From Scylla paramamosain (lineage: Eukaryota > Arthropoda > Malacostraca > Decapoda > Portunidae), in contig NC_087192.1 of assembly GCF_035594125.1 (NCBI RefSeq), positions 1,575,001 through 1,639,000 of the forward strand: a stretch of DNA of 64,000 bases, in the 5' to 3' direction. The notes under the pieces were generated by a model. It made no database searches and was not told the DNA's origin. It was given only the letters and a program-made list of their open reading frames with translations. Below are positions 1 through 11,889 of the stretch, piece by piece. Both the position numbers and the translations under genes were made by a program. Positions within the stretch are counted from its first letter, which is position 1, and each line of letters opens with the position of its first letter.

Positions 1-519
1 CTAATAACCTTTTCTTCCAAAAAATACTTATTTACTGAGTAAATAATCTCTTTTTCTCGGCTGTGGAGGTGACGAAAGCGAGCGGGACAGATTGTTTCCA
101 TCCTGGCAGGTGGCGCGAGAGGAAGTGACAGATGGTAACCCTGGGCAAGACACCAGTCCGGAACAGAGTCTGGCGAGCCCACCGCGGCTGCCTGAGATCC
201 AAGTCCGAAATCTGCTGTTAGAGTCCTAAACGTCTTCACGAGTAATAATTAATGTCGTGTCTGAATATATAAATCACAGAATGTATATAAAAACTAATAA
301 TAATAAAGAATGTGTTTCAGAAGTTCTGTAAATACGAAATAGAACGTATAATATATGATTGAATGGTGTCCAAGCATCGAAAATTAATGAAATTGTGTGA
401 ATGTAAGGAAAAAAATTTCGTTCATGCAGGCCAATCGCAGCAGCGTTTTAGTGTTGCCATATGTATCTGCACTTTTTTTCGCAAGTTCATTGGTAGATGT
501 CTGGTGACGTCATAATAAG

Positions 520-624
<105 letters not shown>

Positions 625-1175
625 ATGTGCGTGGCGAAGAGCCAGTCTAGTCTTGACCGCTTCAGAGGGTTAGGGGAAGGGCGCCGTGACAAATGCAGTA
701 ATAAATACATGTACATAAATTTACCATAGATACCTCATTGTAATAATTTTCCAATTGTAGTACAACTCTTCCTTTCTTAAATCATAAGATACTTAAATAT
801 TAAACTTTAAGGATTTTTCAAGGGCACCGCGCAGGTGTGGGAACGAGTCCAGCGACTCCGCCAACCTCAGGACTCGGATTCGCGAATACTCAAGTTACTG
901 AGTCCTGCCCACCCCTGCTCGATGGATTAACATGGTCACTCTGACCGTGTGACCTCACTCGGTCATCCATGAAGACGTGACAACGCCTGGAGGAAACGTC
1001 GCCAAGTATTGTGGTGTTTCCAAAACACAATGCTTTGGTCTCATCATTCTGAATAGAGCATTTAAGCGTTCTTCTTTCCGGAGATTCCCCGGCTAGCGGC
1101 GCTGTCAAACCTTGTACTGGGCCAATTACCAGATTAGAGCCTGTGTCGCTCATAACCTCGCTTCCCACACATCAC

Positions 1176-1177
<2 letters not shown>

Positions 1178-1234
<57 letters not shown>
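1178..1234. repeat. (TC)n microsatellite
   Basis: Pure CT repeat next to the LINE remnant. Confidence 0.98.
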
Positions 1235-1238
<4 letters not shown>

Positions 1239-1458
1239 AATACATAATACACCATATTTCATGTTGGGGATTGTACAGGTTAAAGGAGATATTTTGGGTA
1301 CCCCCTATCCAAAAACCCATCCAACAGTCTAAGTTAAGATCTTATATTTGCTGTACAAGTGTCACTGTCACTCGTGAGGCCGAGCCTCTGCCACGTATCA
1401 AAGCGTCACTGTCGCACACGAGGCCCAACCAATGCCGTACTCTATTGACGTGTCACTG

Positions 1459-2262
1459 TCACTCACTGGACGAACTTCTAATATCTACGCCCGTGTCACT
1501 GTCACGCATTTCACTGAACCACTGGTTCACTAACACTGAATTTCTAGCCTCCGCACGCTGCAACACTAAGGTCGTCCGAGCACTTGTCCGAGGCCAGAAA
1601 TTTGTTCCACCACTGCACATACTTTTGCTTGAACTGTCTTTGGAGGTGGGTGAGTGAGACTGTGGAGTAGCCAGGGCCAAGGGTGCCGTGGAAACAGCTC
1701 TAGTGAGCACCTCAGTGCGGCGTGGTGGCAAGCGGAGTTCCTGCAGGTGGTGTGCCTGTTGCTCCTTGTATAGGGTGGTGAGGCCCGCCACGTCACTGCG
1801 GTGCTGCAGGCTGTGCAGGCTGTGGAGGCCGGCTTGCTGCTCGGGAAGACCATCTTCTATCAGACGTTCTGCCCTCCGCTGAATTTTGTCCAGGACAGCG
1901 AGGTGGGAGGGCCCCTCCCCCCCCAGGCGAGGCAGGAGAACTCGAGAGGAGCAGATCTCGGCTTTGTGCAGCAGCTCCCGTCCCCTGCTGTCCAGGAGTC
2001 CGGTCATCCCTTCGAGGCAGGCCAACTTCCCTGTTACTGACCTGGCGAGCTGAGTTGTGTGTGTCTGGTAAGTCAGCTTGCTGTCAAACGTGACTCACAG
2101 GATCTGCAGCTCCTGCTGAGGCGTCAGTTGCGCCTCATTGAGAGCGGGGCGGATGTCATGCTCCATCCTGGACACCACGAGCAGCTGCGTTTTTTGGGGG
2201 GCGAAGGTGACTTGCCATCTGCGTCCCCAGTTCTCCAGGCGGCGTAGTGTGTGGTGTTCAGG
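1459..2262 (-). mobile_element. Degraded jockey-like LINE, C-terminal reverse-transcriptase fragment
   Basis: Read on the minus strand, a frame gives LRRLENWGRRWQVTFAPQKT, then TPQQELQIL, a stop, VTFDSKLTYQTHTTQLARS, LACLEGMTGLLDSRGRELL, LDKIQRRAERLI, and HRSDVAGLTTLYKEQQAHH. This order (fixed cysteine-poor thumb, LD(K)VQRRAERLI, then HRRxVAxLxxLY) is the usual 3' part of jockey/CR1-type ORF2. An in-frame TGA near 2097 and the lack of an upstream RT core mark it as dead. Confidence 0.7.
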
Positions 2263-2344
2263 CGGCCGTCACCTCTTGTGTGATTTATGATAATATAGAA
2301 ATAATACCGTTATTATTTCAATCTTGTTTTGTGAAGTTTAGCAA

Positions 2345-4229
<1,885 letters not shown>

Positions 4230-4655
4230 GAAACGCTGTGGTCTCTCATCATGACTATTTTCAAAAGCCACAGAGGTGACTAGCCGGGTTCTCAAGAGTG
4301 TTTCTCCTATTAATAAAGTAGAAATCTTGTTAATCTGTCACTAGAACCATAAAGAAAGAGTGTTTCTCCTATTAATAAAGTAGAAATCTTGTTAATCTGT
4401 CACTAGAACCATAAAGAAAGAGTGTTTCTCCTATTAATAAAGTAGAAATCTTGTTAATCTGTCACTAGAACCATAAAGAAAGAGTGTTTCTCCTATTAAT
4501 AAAGTAGAAATCTTGTTAATCTGTCACTAGAACCATAAAGAAAGAGTGTTTCTCCTATTAATAAAGTAGAAATCTTGTTAATCTGTCTCTAGAACCATAA
4601 AAAAAAGTTAAAAACCCTTGTCATTTGAACTAGAACCTATTGAAAGTAGTCGAGA
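4230..4655 (+). repeat. Dispersed repeat family R1 copy with internal 62-bp tandem array
   Basis: Begins with an AAACGCTGTGGTCTCTCATC / ATGACTATTTTCAAAAGCCA block shared with 46705-47067 and other copies. Within it a 62-bp unit (GAGTGTTTCTCCTATTAATA and onward) is repeated five times at 4296, 4358, 4420, 4482 and 4544. The first four are identical and the fifth has a substitution and a broken end. Confidence 0.9.
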
Positions 4656-5997
4656 TGCAGGCAGAAGTGTGTCAGAATATGATCCCTAATCTCGTAAAGT
4701 GTTGTATACAGGTCAACGGAGATAAGAGAGAGAGGCTATCAGTCAAGTGATGGAGACGACCAGATGGCAACCTGCGGCCAGTCTTCCTGCTGGGTCTCGT
4801 GTGTGACTTGTCTGGAGCGTCGGGGAGTGACTGCAGGCATCTGTCACTATATAGATTCCCGGGTAATGCTGCTAACAGAGAGTGAAGGTAGGGCAGGAGG
4901 AAATGTGTTGCTCAGGAAATGAAGGAGAAATGTGTCCGTTGCATAAGGAAAATGAGCTGAGAAGCCACTGACAACATAATTTAAAGCGTAGGAGAGGGGA
5001 AAATGTGTAGCTCAGAAAATGAGAAAGTATTGTGAGTTACGTAAGGACATAAGGACATGAACTAAAAGAAAAATGTAAATGACACTATGAACTAAAACGT
5101 AGGAGAGAAGGACACGTGTAGCTCAGGAAACGAAGAGGTACCGTGTGTGTAAATTGTATTTCCTTTCATTAAATACGGAAAATAAAGTAAAGGAAGTTCT
5201 GAAACTATGAACTAAACGTTGGAGAGGAAGTAAAGTCGATATCAAAAGAGACGAAAGAATATTGTGTATGCATTAACATTTCATTATATATTAAGGAAAA
5301 TGAACTAAGGGGAATACTGCTAACGTAACTAAAGAAGGGAAAGGAAGAAATGTATTGATTGAATGGAACTGAATTGAAATGAACTGAATTGAATTTATTC
5401 GTGGTCAGATTTTGAGTATAAAGTATCAGATCAAAGATACGTGAATATTGTGTGAGTAATTTTTTTTTTTTTTTATCACATACGGAAAATGAACTAAGGA
5501 AAGTACTGACAACATAAAGTAAAGGCAGGAGAGGAAGGAAAGTTATTACCAATTCCAAAGAAACAAAGAAGTATTGTAAGTATAAACTGTATATTTTCCG
5601 TTACGTAAAGAAGGAAATATATTCAGATAAATACTGACATGGGAAACTAAAGATAGAAAAGAAAGAAAATGTATCGATATTAAGGAAACGAAGGAATGTT
5701 GTGAGTGTGCATAACAACCCCTGCATTGCGTGACGGACAGACACTGAGGAGAATGTTAATGATACTGAAGGCAGCAGAGGAACATGTAGTACTCTGATAC
5801 CGAAGAAAGGAAGGATTGCTGTGTCAGGCTGAGTGACTGTAAATATAATCACGTTCATTACATAGAGAAAATACACTGAAGAAAATCCTGATAATATCAA
5901 CTAAAAAGAAAAGTAAAGTATTGATAATCTTAGAAAATTGTTAAATAAGTAATAAAAAAAAAGTAAAATTGTGTGAGATGCAGGAATGAGCATCAGA
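4656..5997. other. Intergenic with weak internal repetition
   Basis: Recurring phrases such as GGAAAATGAACTAAGG, TAGGAGAGGA and GAAGTATTGTGAGT at roughly 120-130 bp intervals suggest an old, degraded tandem array from about 4850 to 5900. No exon. Confidence 0.55.
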
Positions 5998-6013
5998 TTA
6001 TTATTATTATTAT

Positions 6014-6061
<48 letters not shown>

Positions 6062-6108
6062 CAGTAGTAGTAGTAGTATTTTACTATTATTATTATCATT
6101 ACTACTAC

Positions 6109-6158
<50 letters not shown>

Positions 6159-6160
6159 GG
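5998..6160. repeat. (TAG)n and (ATT)n trinucleotide arrays
   Basis: ATT, then TAG (about 21 units with one interruption), then ATT units up to the palindrome. Another ATT tract is at 6353-6392. Confidence 0.97.
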
Positions 6161-6164
6161 GGGA

Positions 6165-6315
6165 GAAGGTGAGAGAAGCACAGGTGTTGGGATGCGAATT
6201 TATTTCCCGACAGGTTTCGCCCAAGGCTTCTTCAGGGGAACTGTTCCCCTGAAGAAGCTTTGGACGAAACCGGTCAGGAAATAAACATCCCAACACCTGT
6301 GTTTCTCTCACCTTC
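6165..6315. repeat. 150-bp near-perfect palindrome with hammerhead-like cores
   Basis: Arms 6165-6241 and 6243-6315 pair almost throughout, from CTTCTTCAGGGGAAC at the centre to GAAGGTGAGAGAA at the edge. On the minus strand 6240-6204 reads TTCCC, CTGAAGA, AGCCTTGGGC, GAAA, CCTGTC, GGGAA: stem I, core, stem II, core, short stem III plus UC, stem I. The plus-strand arm (6244-6280) has the same layout with a few changes. (ATT)n tracts flank the palindrome. Confidence 0.85.
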
Positions 6316-7454
6316 CAACCCCTCCCCCCCCAATTTGTCTGAATGTCTGAAAATTATTATCATTATCATTATTATTATTACTATTATTATTGATTTTCTT
6401 TTTGGTACATACATGCATATTTTATCACAAGCTAATTTCGTAATGATAAGAAGTGAACTCGCCAGTAAGCTGGGATACGCTACGTAGACACTAAGTGCAT
6501 GTAAGAAACGCAAGAAAGTATCACAGAGAAATTCAATACAAATCAGACACAAATCCAACACCACTCCCTGCAAGCCGCGATGAGTAGATCAGAGTAAGGA
6601 GCAATGGGTGAATGTAGTGGCTGACTGGAATGGCTGGCGGTAAGGGAGCAGAGGAAGGCAGGATCCATGGGGCAATAATACACTGCAAGCCAACACGAGC
6701 AGCAGTCAGCAGTCAGGCCTTTTCACATACACGAGTATTGGGGAGACTCTAATCAGGTATATACAAAAAATACAGGGGAAAAAAAAGTAAATAAATAAAT
6801 AAAAAAAATGAAATTTTGAAAATCTAGAAAAATGTTAATCATCAGATAAAAAAGAAGAAAAAATAACATTAATTTTTTGCGTTTTCATCACTTAAGCTTC
6901 TCTCAATAGTAATTTACCGGAGGCAACATTCCCAAACGTAACGGTTCCCTATCACGACCACCTCTCAACACCCTAGTGGACGTTGAGGCCATCAGGAAAA
7001 TAAACAGGTGGTGGGGAACATTTTGGGGGCTTCCTGGGATGTTTTCATGGTTTAAGTGAAAGTTTAATAAAGATTCTGCATCATTGTTGGGAAGAGGCAC
7101 CTATGAGAACGCGACCAGTTATCTCAATCGCCTCTGAAAATAGTCGTGGAGAGAGAACAAGGCGTTCGAGAACAGTGCGGGTCCTGTGATACATCACGTC
7201 GTTCATCTGTCACGTCACGGCTTTCCCACGAGCCTAACGGTGTTGCTTGATATTGCACTGATTCCGGAAATATTTGATGCAATCACTTCCAATCAGAAAG
7301 AGATATTGCGATATTGCTTATCTTAACAAATATATATACATGGTTACGTGCTCTCCCTCTGCGGCCAGCCATGCCGGGACACATCATTACGGCGCATGGA
7401 GCAACGTCATAAAAAAACACCGAGAGATCCTTCCGAGGGGAGATAAAGGACCAT

Positions 7455-7660
7455 ACACTGAAACGTTTCTGCGCCGCACCCAAACTACTTTCAAAAGGCT
7501 ATGATTGGAGTTACGCCGGTCTTTAAGTGTTTATACGGTTCTAGAGACAGATCAACAAGATTTCTACATTATCAACAGGAAAAACACTCTTTGACAGCCC
7601 GGCTAATCATCTCTGTGACCTTTGAAAACAGTCGTGGTGAGAGCAAAACGTTTCTCTACA
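7455..7660 (-). repeat. Dispersed repeat family R1 copy, inverted
   Basis: The plus strand reads GATTTCTACATTATCAACAG, CACTCTTTGACAGCCCGGCT and GACCTTTGAAAACAGTCGTG, the reverse complement of the R1 blocks at 4230-4655. Related but weaker copies lie at about 6895-7180 and 8680-8815 (inverted) and 9565-9770, 10138-10400 and 10622-10720 (direct). Confidence 0.65.
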
Positions 7661-7664
7661 GGCC

Positions 7665-7770
7665 TAACAGCCGTGAGAGGCGCCCTGGCCAGGGACTGAA
7701 CCCCTGACAGGAGACTTGAAGCACAGGGCCTCAGACGTCGGAACCAAACAATCGGGAGGTCCTGAGATAA
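7665..7770 (-). mobile_element. Possible second tRNA-like SINE head, family 2
   Basis: The minus strand reads CTGTCAGGGGTTCAGTCCCT followed by GGCCAGG, a B-box-like hairpin. A similar block, CTGTCAGGGATTTGACCCCT, is present on the minus strand near 50495-50520. Only short homology is visible. Confidence 0.3.
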
Positions 7771-8179
7771 TTTCGGGGTGTTCTCTGCCTCCAGTTACTC
7801 AGCGGTGCACGTAACCCAAGCACACACAAGCTGCTCAGTGCTTCCAACACACCACCACGCAGGAAGACTTTGCTGTGTTATAGTAATCCCGGGCTGTCGA
7901 CCTGAGGAGAGAGCGTTAGTGCAAGAAATAGAAATAACATGGCATTACACGAATACATTTTAGTGTTAGGGGTGTGAGCCATTGCAGCACGGAAGTCGTA
8001 TGAAAACCATTAAAGTCAAGGAAACTAACTAGCCTCCTACGCCTCTTCCCTCCCCGCCCCCCAACCCCCTTCCCGAAAAAAAATAAGTGTCCGCTCAAGT
8101 CACTGCTCCCAAAAAGCCTTTGTAAGAGGAAATAGTTAATAAATAAAAAATCAGCAATCCAGAGGTGTCTTGAAACCGT

Positions 8180-8395
8180 TTAAATCGTAAGTGGGAGAGA
8201 GAAAAAAAAAAAAAAAAGCAGACCGTTCCATAGTTTATCAGTAGAAAGGGTAAAAGAGTGAAGACATTGGTTAACTTTCGCATTAGTGAAGTGGACAGAA
8301 TAAGGATGACAATGAGCAGGAAGTCTTGGGTAGCGAGGCCGCGGAAAGGCAGTGAAGCACGCAGCGAGCACATTCAGATCGGGAGCTACTGTTAA
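8180..8395 (-). mobile_element. LINE 3'-end fragment, family B
   Basis: The minus strand reads RYPRLPAHCHPYSVHFTNAK then VNQCLHSFTLSTDKLW. It is related to the plus-strand copy at 29985-30265: both carry a TATTCTGTCCACC block followed by AGTTAACCA-like and AAxTCTGGAAxx blocks. It is frameshifted, and only the 3' end is present. Confidence 0.45.
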
Positions 8396-8929
8396 GCATC
8401 TTGAGAACGCAAAGAGCGCAAGACAAAATGCACACTACACTATTATACCAAATGAACAGGCGGGAATGCATAACAATGGATTTCATAATTTGATATATAT
8501 ATATACATATGAACTCATGAGACAGGAAAATGCTCAGGAGAACACATGGAACACGAAACACGCAACACTTGTATACAGTCGAGCCAAGACGGTCACTGGC
8601 TCACTGGGAACCGCATTCTCAAATGTACTATACTTATTTGCCAGCTGTAGTGAAAGGTATTACGTAAGATCTTCCAGTTGCTTTCATGACTCAGTGATAG
8701 TTTAATAAGAATACTGCATCCCCAATGAGAAAAATACCCATGAGAACCCTCCTAATAATCTCTCAGACCTTTGAAAACAGTGCCCATGAGGGAACAAAGC
8801 GTCTAGGGACACGGGTCCAAGGCGTGCGTGAAGTGAATGTTGCAATCCGTCTCACAGAAATGCGCCTTTGGTTGACCTTGAGATGTCCTACCGCTACTCT
8901 TGATATTTTGTGGCTTCAGTAATCGCACA

Positions 8930-8933
<4 letters not shown>

Positions 8934-9007
<74 letters not shown>
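8934..9007. repeat. (GA)n microsatellite
   Basis: Pure GA repeat. (TG)n follows at 9113-9145, (TC)n at 9959-9994, (TG)n at 10830-10860. Confidence 0.97.
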
Positions 9008-9009
<2 letters not shown>

Positions 9010-9109
9010 CATCCGTACTTCTATTCCATCTTAATAATGTGTTTTGTCTTCATTAGTTACATGTATTTAAAAACATAAATAAATCAGAGTGAAAATAGGG
9101 AGTGCTGTT

Positions 9110-9145
<36 letters not shown>

Positions 9146-9146
<1 letters not shown>

Positions 9147-9391
9147 TTCACCTACGGTCATCTGCTGGTCACCCATCCAGCCGTTCCCCCTCGGAGAGAG
9201 GTCAGAGCTCATAGTGACTGATCTTTGGATAGGACTGAGACCACTGACACACCACACACCGGGACAGCGAGGTCACAACCCCTCGGGTTACAGCCCATAC
9301 TTACTTGCTGCTAGGTGAACAAGGGATGCACATTAAGAGGCTCTCCCATTTGCCTCGCTGAGCGTGCTATAAGCACTACGCTACGCGGTGT
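9146..9391 (-). mobile_element. tRNA-derived SINE, family 1 (internally deleted copy)
   Basis: Reverse complement of the 15726-16000 element: shared blocks are GGTCATCTGCTGGTCACCC, CATAGTGACTGATCTTTGG, ACCACTGACACACCACACAC and GGGACAGCGAGGTCACAACC. The B-box part of the head is missing. It is flanked on both sides by (TG)n. Confidence 0.7.
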
Positions 9392-9956
9392 GCGTGTGTG
9401 TGTGTGTGTGTCATAATACCGTCAAAAAGAACATCCATATAAGTTAATAAAAGTGAATTTCAAACGGCAACAGAACTTTGATGTCCTAACCAAGCTGTCT
9501 GCCTACACACCACACTCTACGTTAGCCAGTGTCAAAAAAAACTAGCCACAATGTGTAATTCAGTCAGTGGCCACATTTTGAAACTGTATTCTGATAATAA
9601 CCATTCTAAGAGGCCAATGAGATGACTAGTCCAGTTTTTATGGACGTTTTTTTTTTCACTAACAATACAGAATCATTGTTAAACTATCTCAGGAATGTCT
9701 TGAAAACCTCCGTAACTTTCATTCTATAGAACCTGTGAAGAGTTATCAAAATAATAAGACGCGAAAGCTTTTTTTAGATTTCGCTATTACATCTTCAGCT
9801 TGGAAAGTGTTTGATAATGCATTTCCTTGGGCATAGCTGAAGTGTAATCTCCCAATCTCGAAGCATCAGCCAAATATTGTACTGACATTGAAGAGGACGG
9901 TAATGTCAAGAGAAATGGCTTATGATTGGTCAAGGAGTAGTGTGTCGCAATGAAGT

Positions 9957-9998
<42 letters not shown>

Positions 9999-11029
9999 AG
10001 TGGATCCTTTATACGAGTGACTGGCACTTACTAATGTCAAGTAGTGTTACATAGTCCACGTTAAGCATTTCTCATATCTCCTTGTGGGTCCTTGATGCTA
10101 ATATAGGATTTCAGCACACCCGCTGAGCCCTTATTTTGAAATGCTTTGTTATTCCGTATTTTTAAAGGCCACATAGATGATTGGTCGGATTCACTTGGAT
10201 GATATGTAAGTCCTCGTGTAAGGTTATCTATCATCATTATCGTTGAAATATCCCTGAAAGCACCACTGATTTCCACTGGAGCCTATAAAGAACTGTCACT
10301 GGAATCATGAAAACGTCCTTGAAAATCCCTGCAAGTTCCACAATAAAGAACCTGCTAAAAATAGTCGAGATAAGGCGCCGAAGTGTTAAAGAATGAGTCC
10401 CTGAGGGATGAGGGTGGTGAGGTAGTACTTCTCCTCCTTTGTGAGCCCTGCAGCATGTTGATGGCATATGCCTGAGTATCCCTGAGATGCAGACAGCTTC
10501 CAATCGTAGCAAAACCCCTCCCTGCTGGGGGAACAATTTGCTGTGGTCATAGACTTCAGTGCTTAAACCGTATTCTCTCTCTGATCATATTTATCTCTAA
10601 CAGGCCTGACAGTTATTTGTGTGTATTCAAGGGTGTTCCTATGATTCTGGTGATCAGCAGTTATTACACATGAGAACCTGATTACTCATTCATATAGTTT
10701 CTCAAAATAGCCTTGAAGAAAGTCCAAAAAGATTTTATATGCAGAAGTGCTACGTAAGAAAATCAAAATTCTGTAGGAAATTACTATGGATTGCAACATA
10801 CTGTGCTACAACGTGAGAGGGTACATACGTGTGTGTGTGTGTGTGTGTGTGCGTGTGTGTCCGGTTTTTCAGGATTTCCTCCTTGTCAGTCACTATGAGC
10901 TGGTGGGAAGATATCATTGAACTGCTTTTTTTTTTTGACCTGCATTATAGAAAGACGTGATGATATGCACGTTTTATTACCGTCATTATTGTCACTCCAA
11001 TTTCCTTTGTCCGTGTGTACTTTCTTATT

Positions 11030-11148
<119 letters not shown>

Positions 11149-11699
11149 TTTTTCTCTCTCTCTAAGACGTCATGATACAGTGACTCTAAAGCTGAACATA
11201 CTCAGGTATAACTACCCGTCTCTGCATTATCTCATCGGATAAGCGCCTGAGTGTCTGAGCTGAATGATGAGTGTCTGGATCAGTGGATGAAAAGCGAGGT
11301 CTGCCCTATGGTACCGTTGCTGGGAGTGACGACAAGTATTGCATCATAGGGCGGCGCTAAACACACTCCACCCCGCACAAAAACTTGCAATTAAACCTAC
11401 ACCTCTCGTATCTAGCAAGACTATTTGTATCAACCTACTGATTATAACAAAGTCCATGTCTTATGCCTTTGCAGTGAAAAGGCTAGAAAAGGCACCTATA
11501 ACCTTAAAAAAAACAGGACATAATTGTGACGGTAGGCAGAGGTGGCAGCTATCTTGCGCACACCAGACAGCTGCAGCATCTCTCAAGGTCACCTTTAGTG
11601 TCCTCGGGGAAGTCAGTGGGGAAGGAGGTGAGCAAGTTTTATCCATTTAGGTTAATGAACACTTATCTGATTATCCTAGACATTACTGTAGCTTCACTA

Positions 11700-11880
11700 G
11701 GGCCTGCTGTGTGAGGGCAGGGGCGTGGAGGTGCCGGGGCCTGTGCTTAGCTGAGTCTTGGGCTGCGGGCGGCACTGGGAACACTCGCGCCAAGTTATAT
11801 TTAGATTCTACTTTCCTCGCCAAATTTCCACCGGTTGAGGGAGTCACCTGTGTACTGTGGAGGCCAGGGTGAGTGTGGAG
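11700..11880 (+). promoter_or_regulatory. possible PFK promoter / untranslated first exon
   Basis: A locally GC-richer, microsatellite-free segment containing GGGCGGCACTGGGAACACTC. It ends in GGAGGCCAGG|GTGAGT, a strong donor, with no sustained reading frame. The next plausible acceptor in the gene direction is at 15052, ten bases before the PFK start codon. The role is inferred from position and donor only. Confidence 0.25.
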
Positions 11881-11889
11881 GGCATCTGT

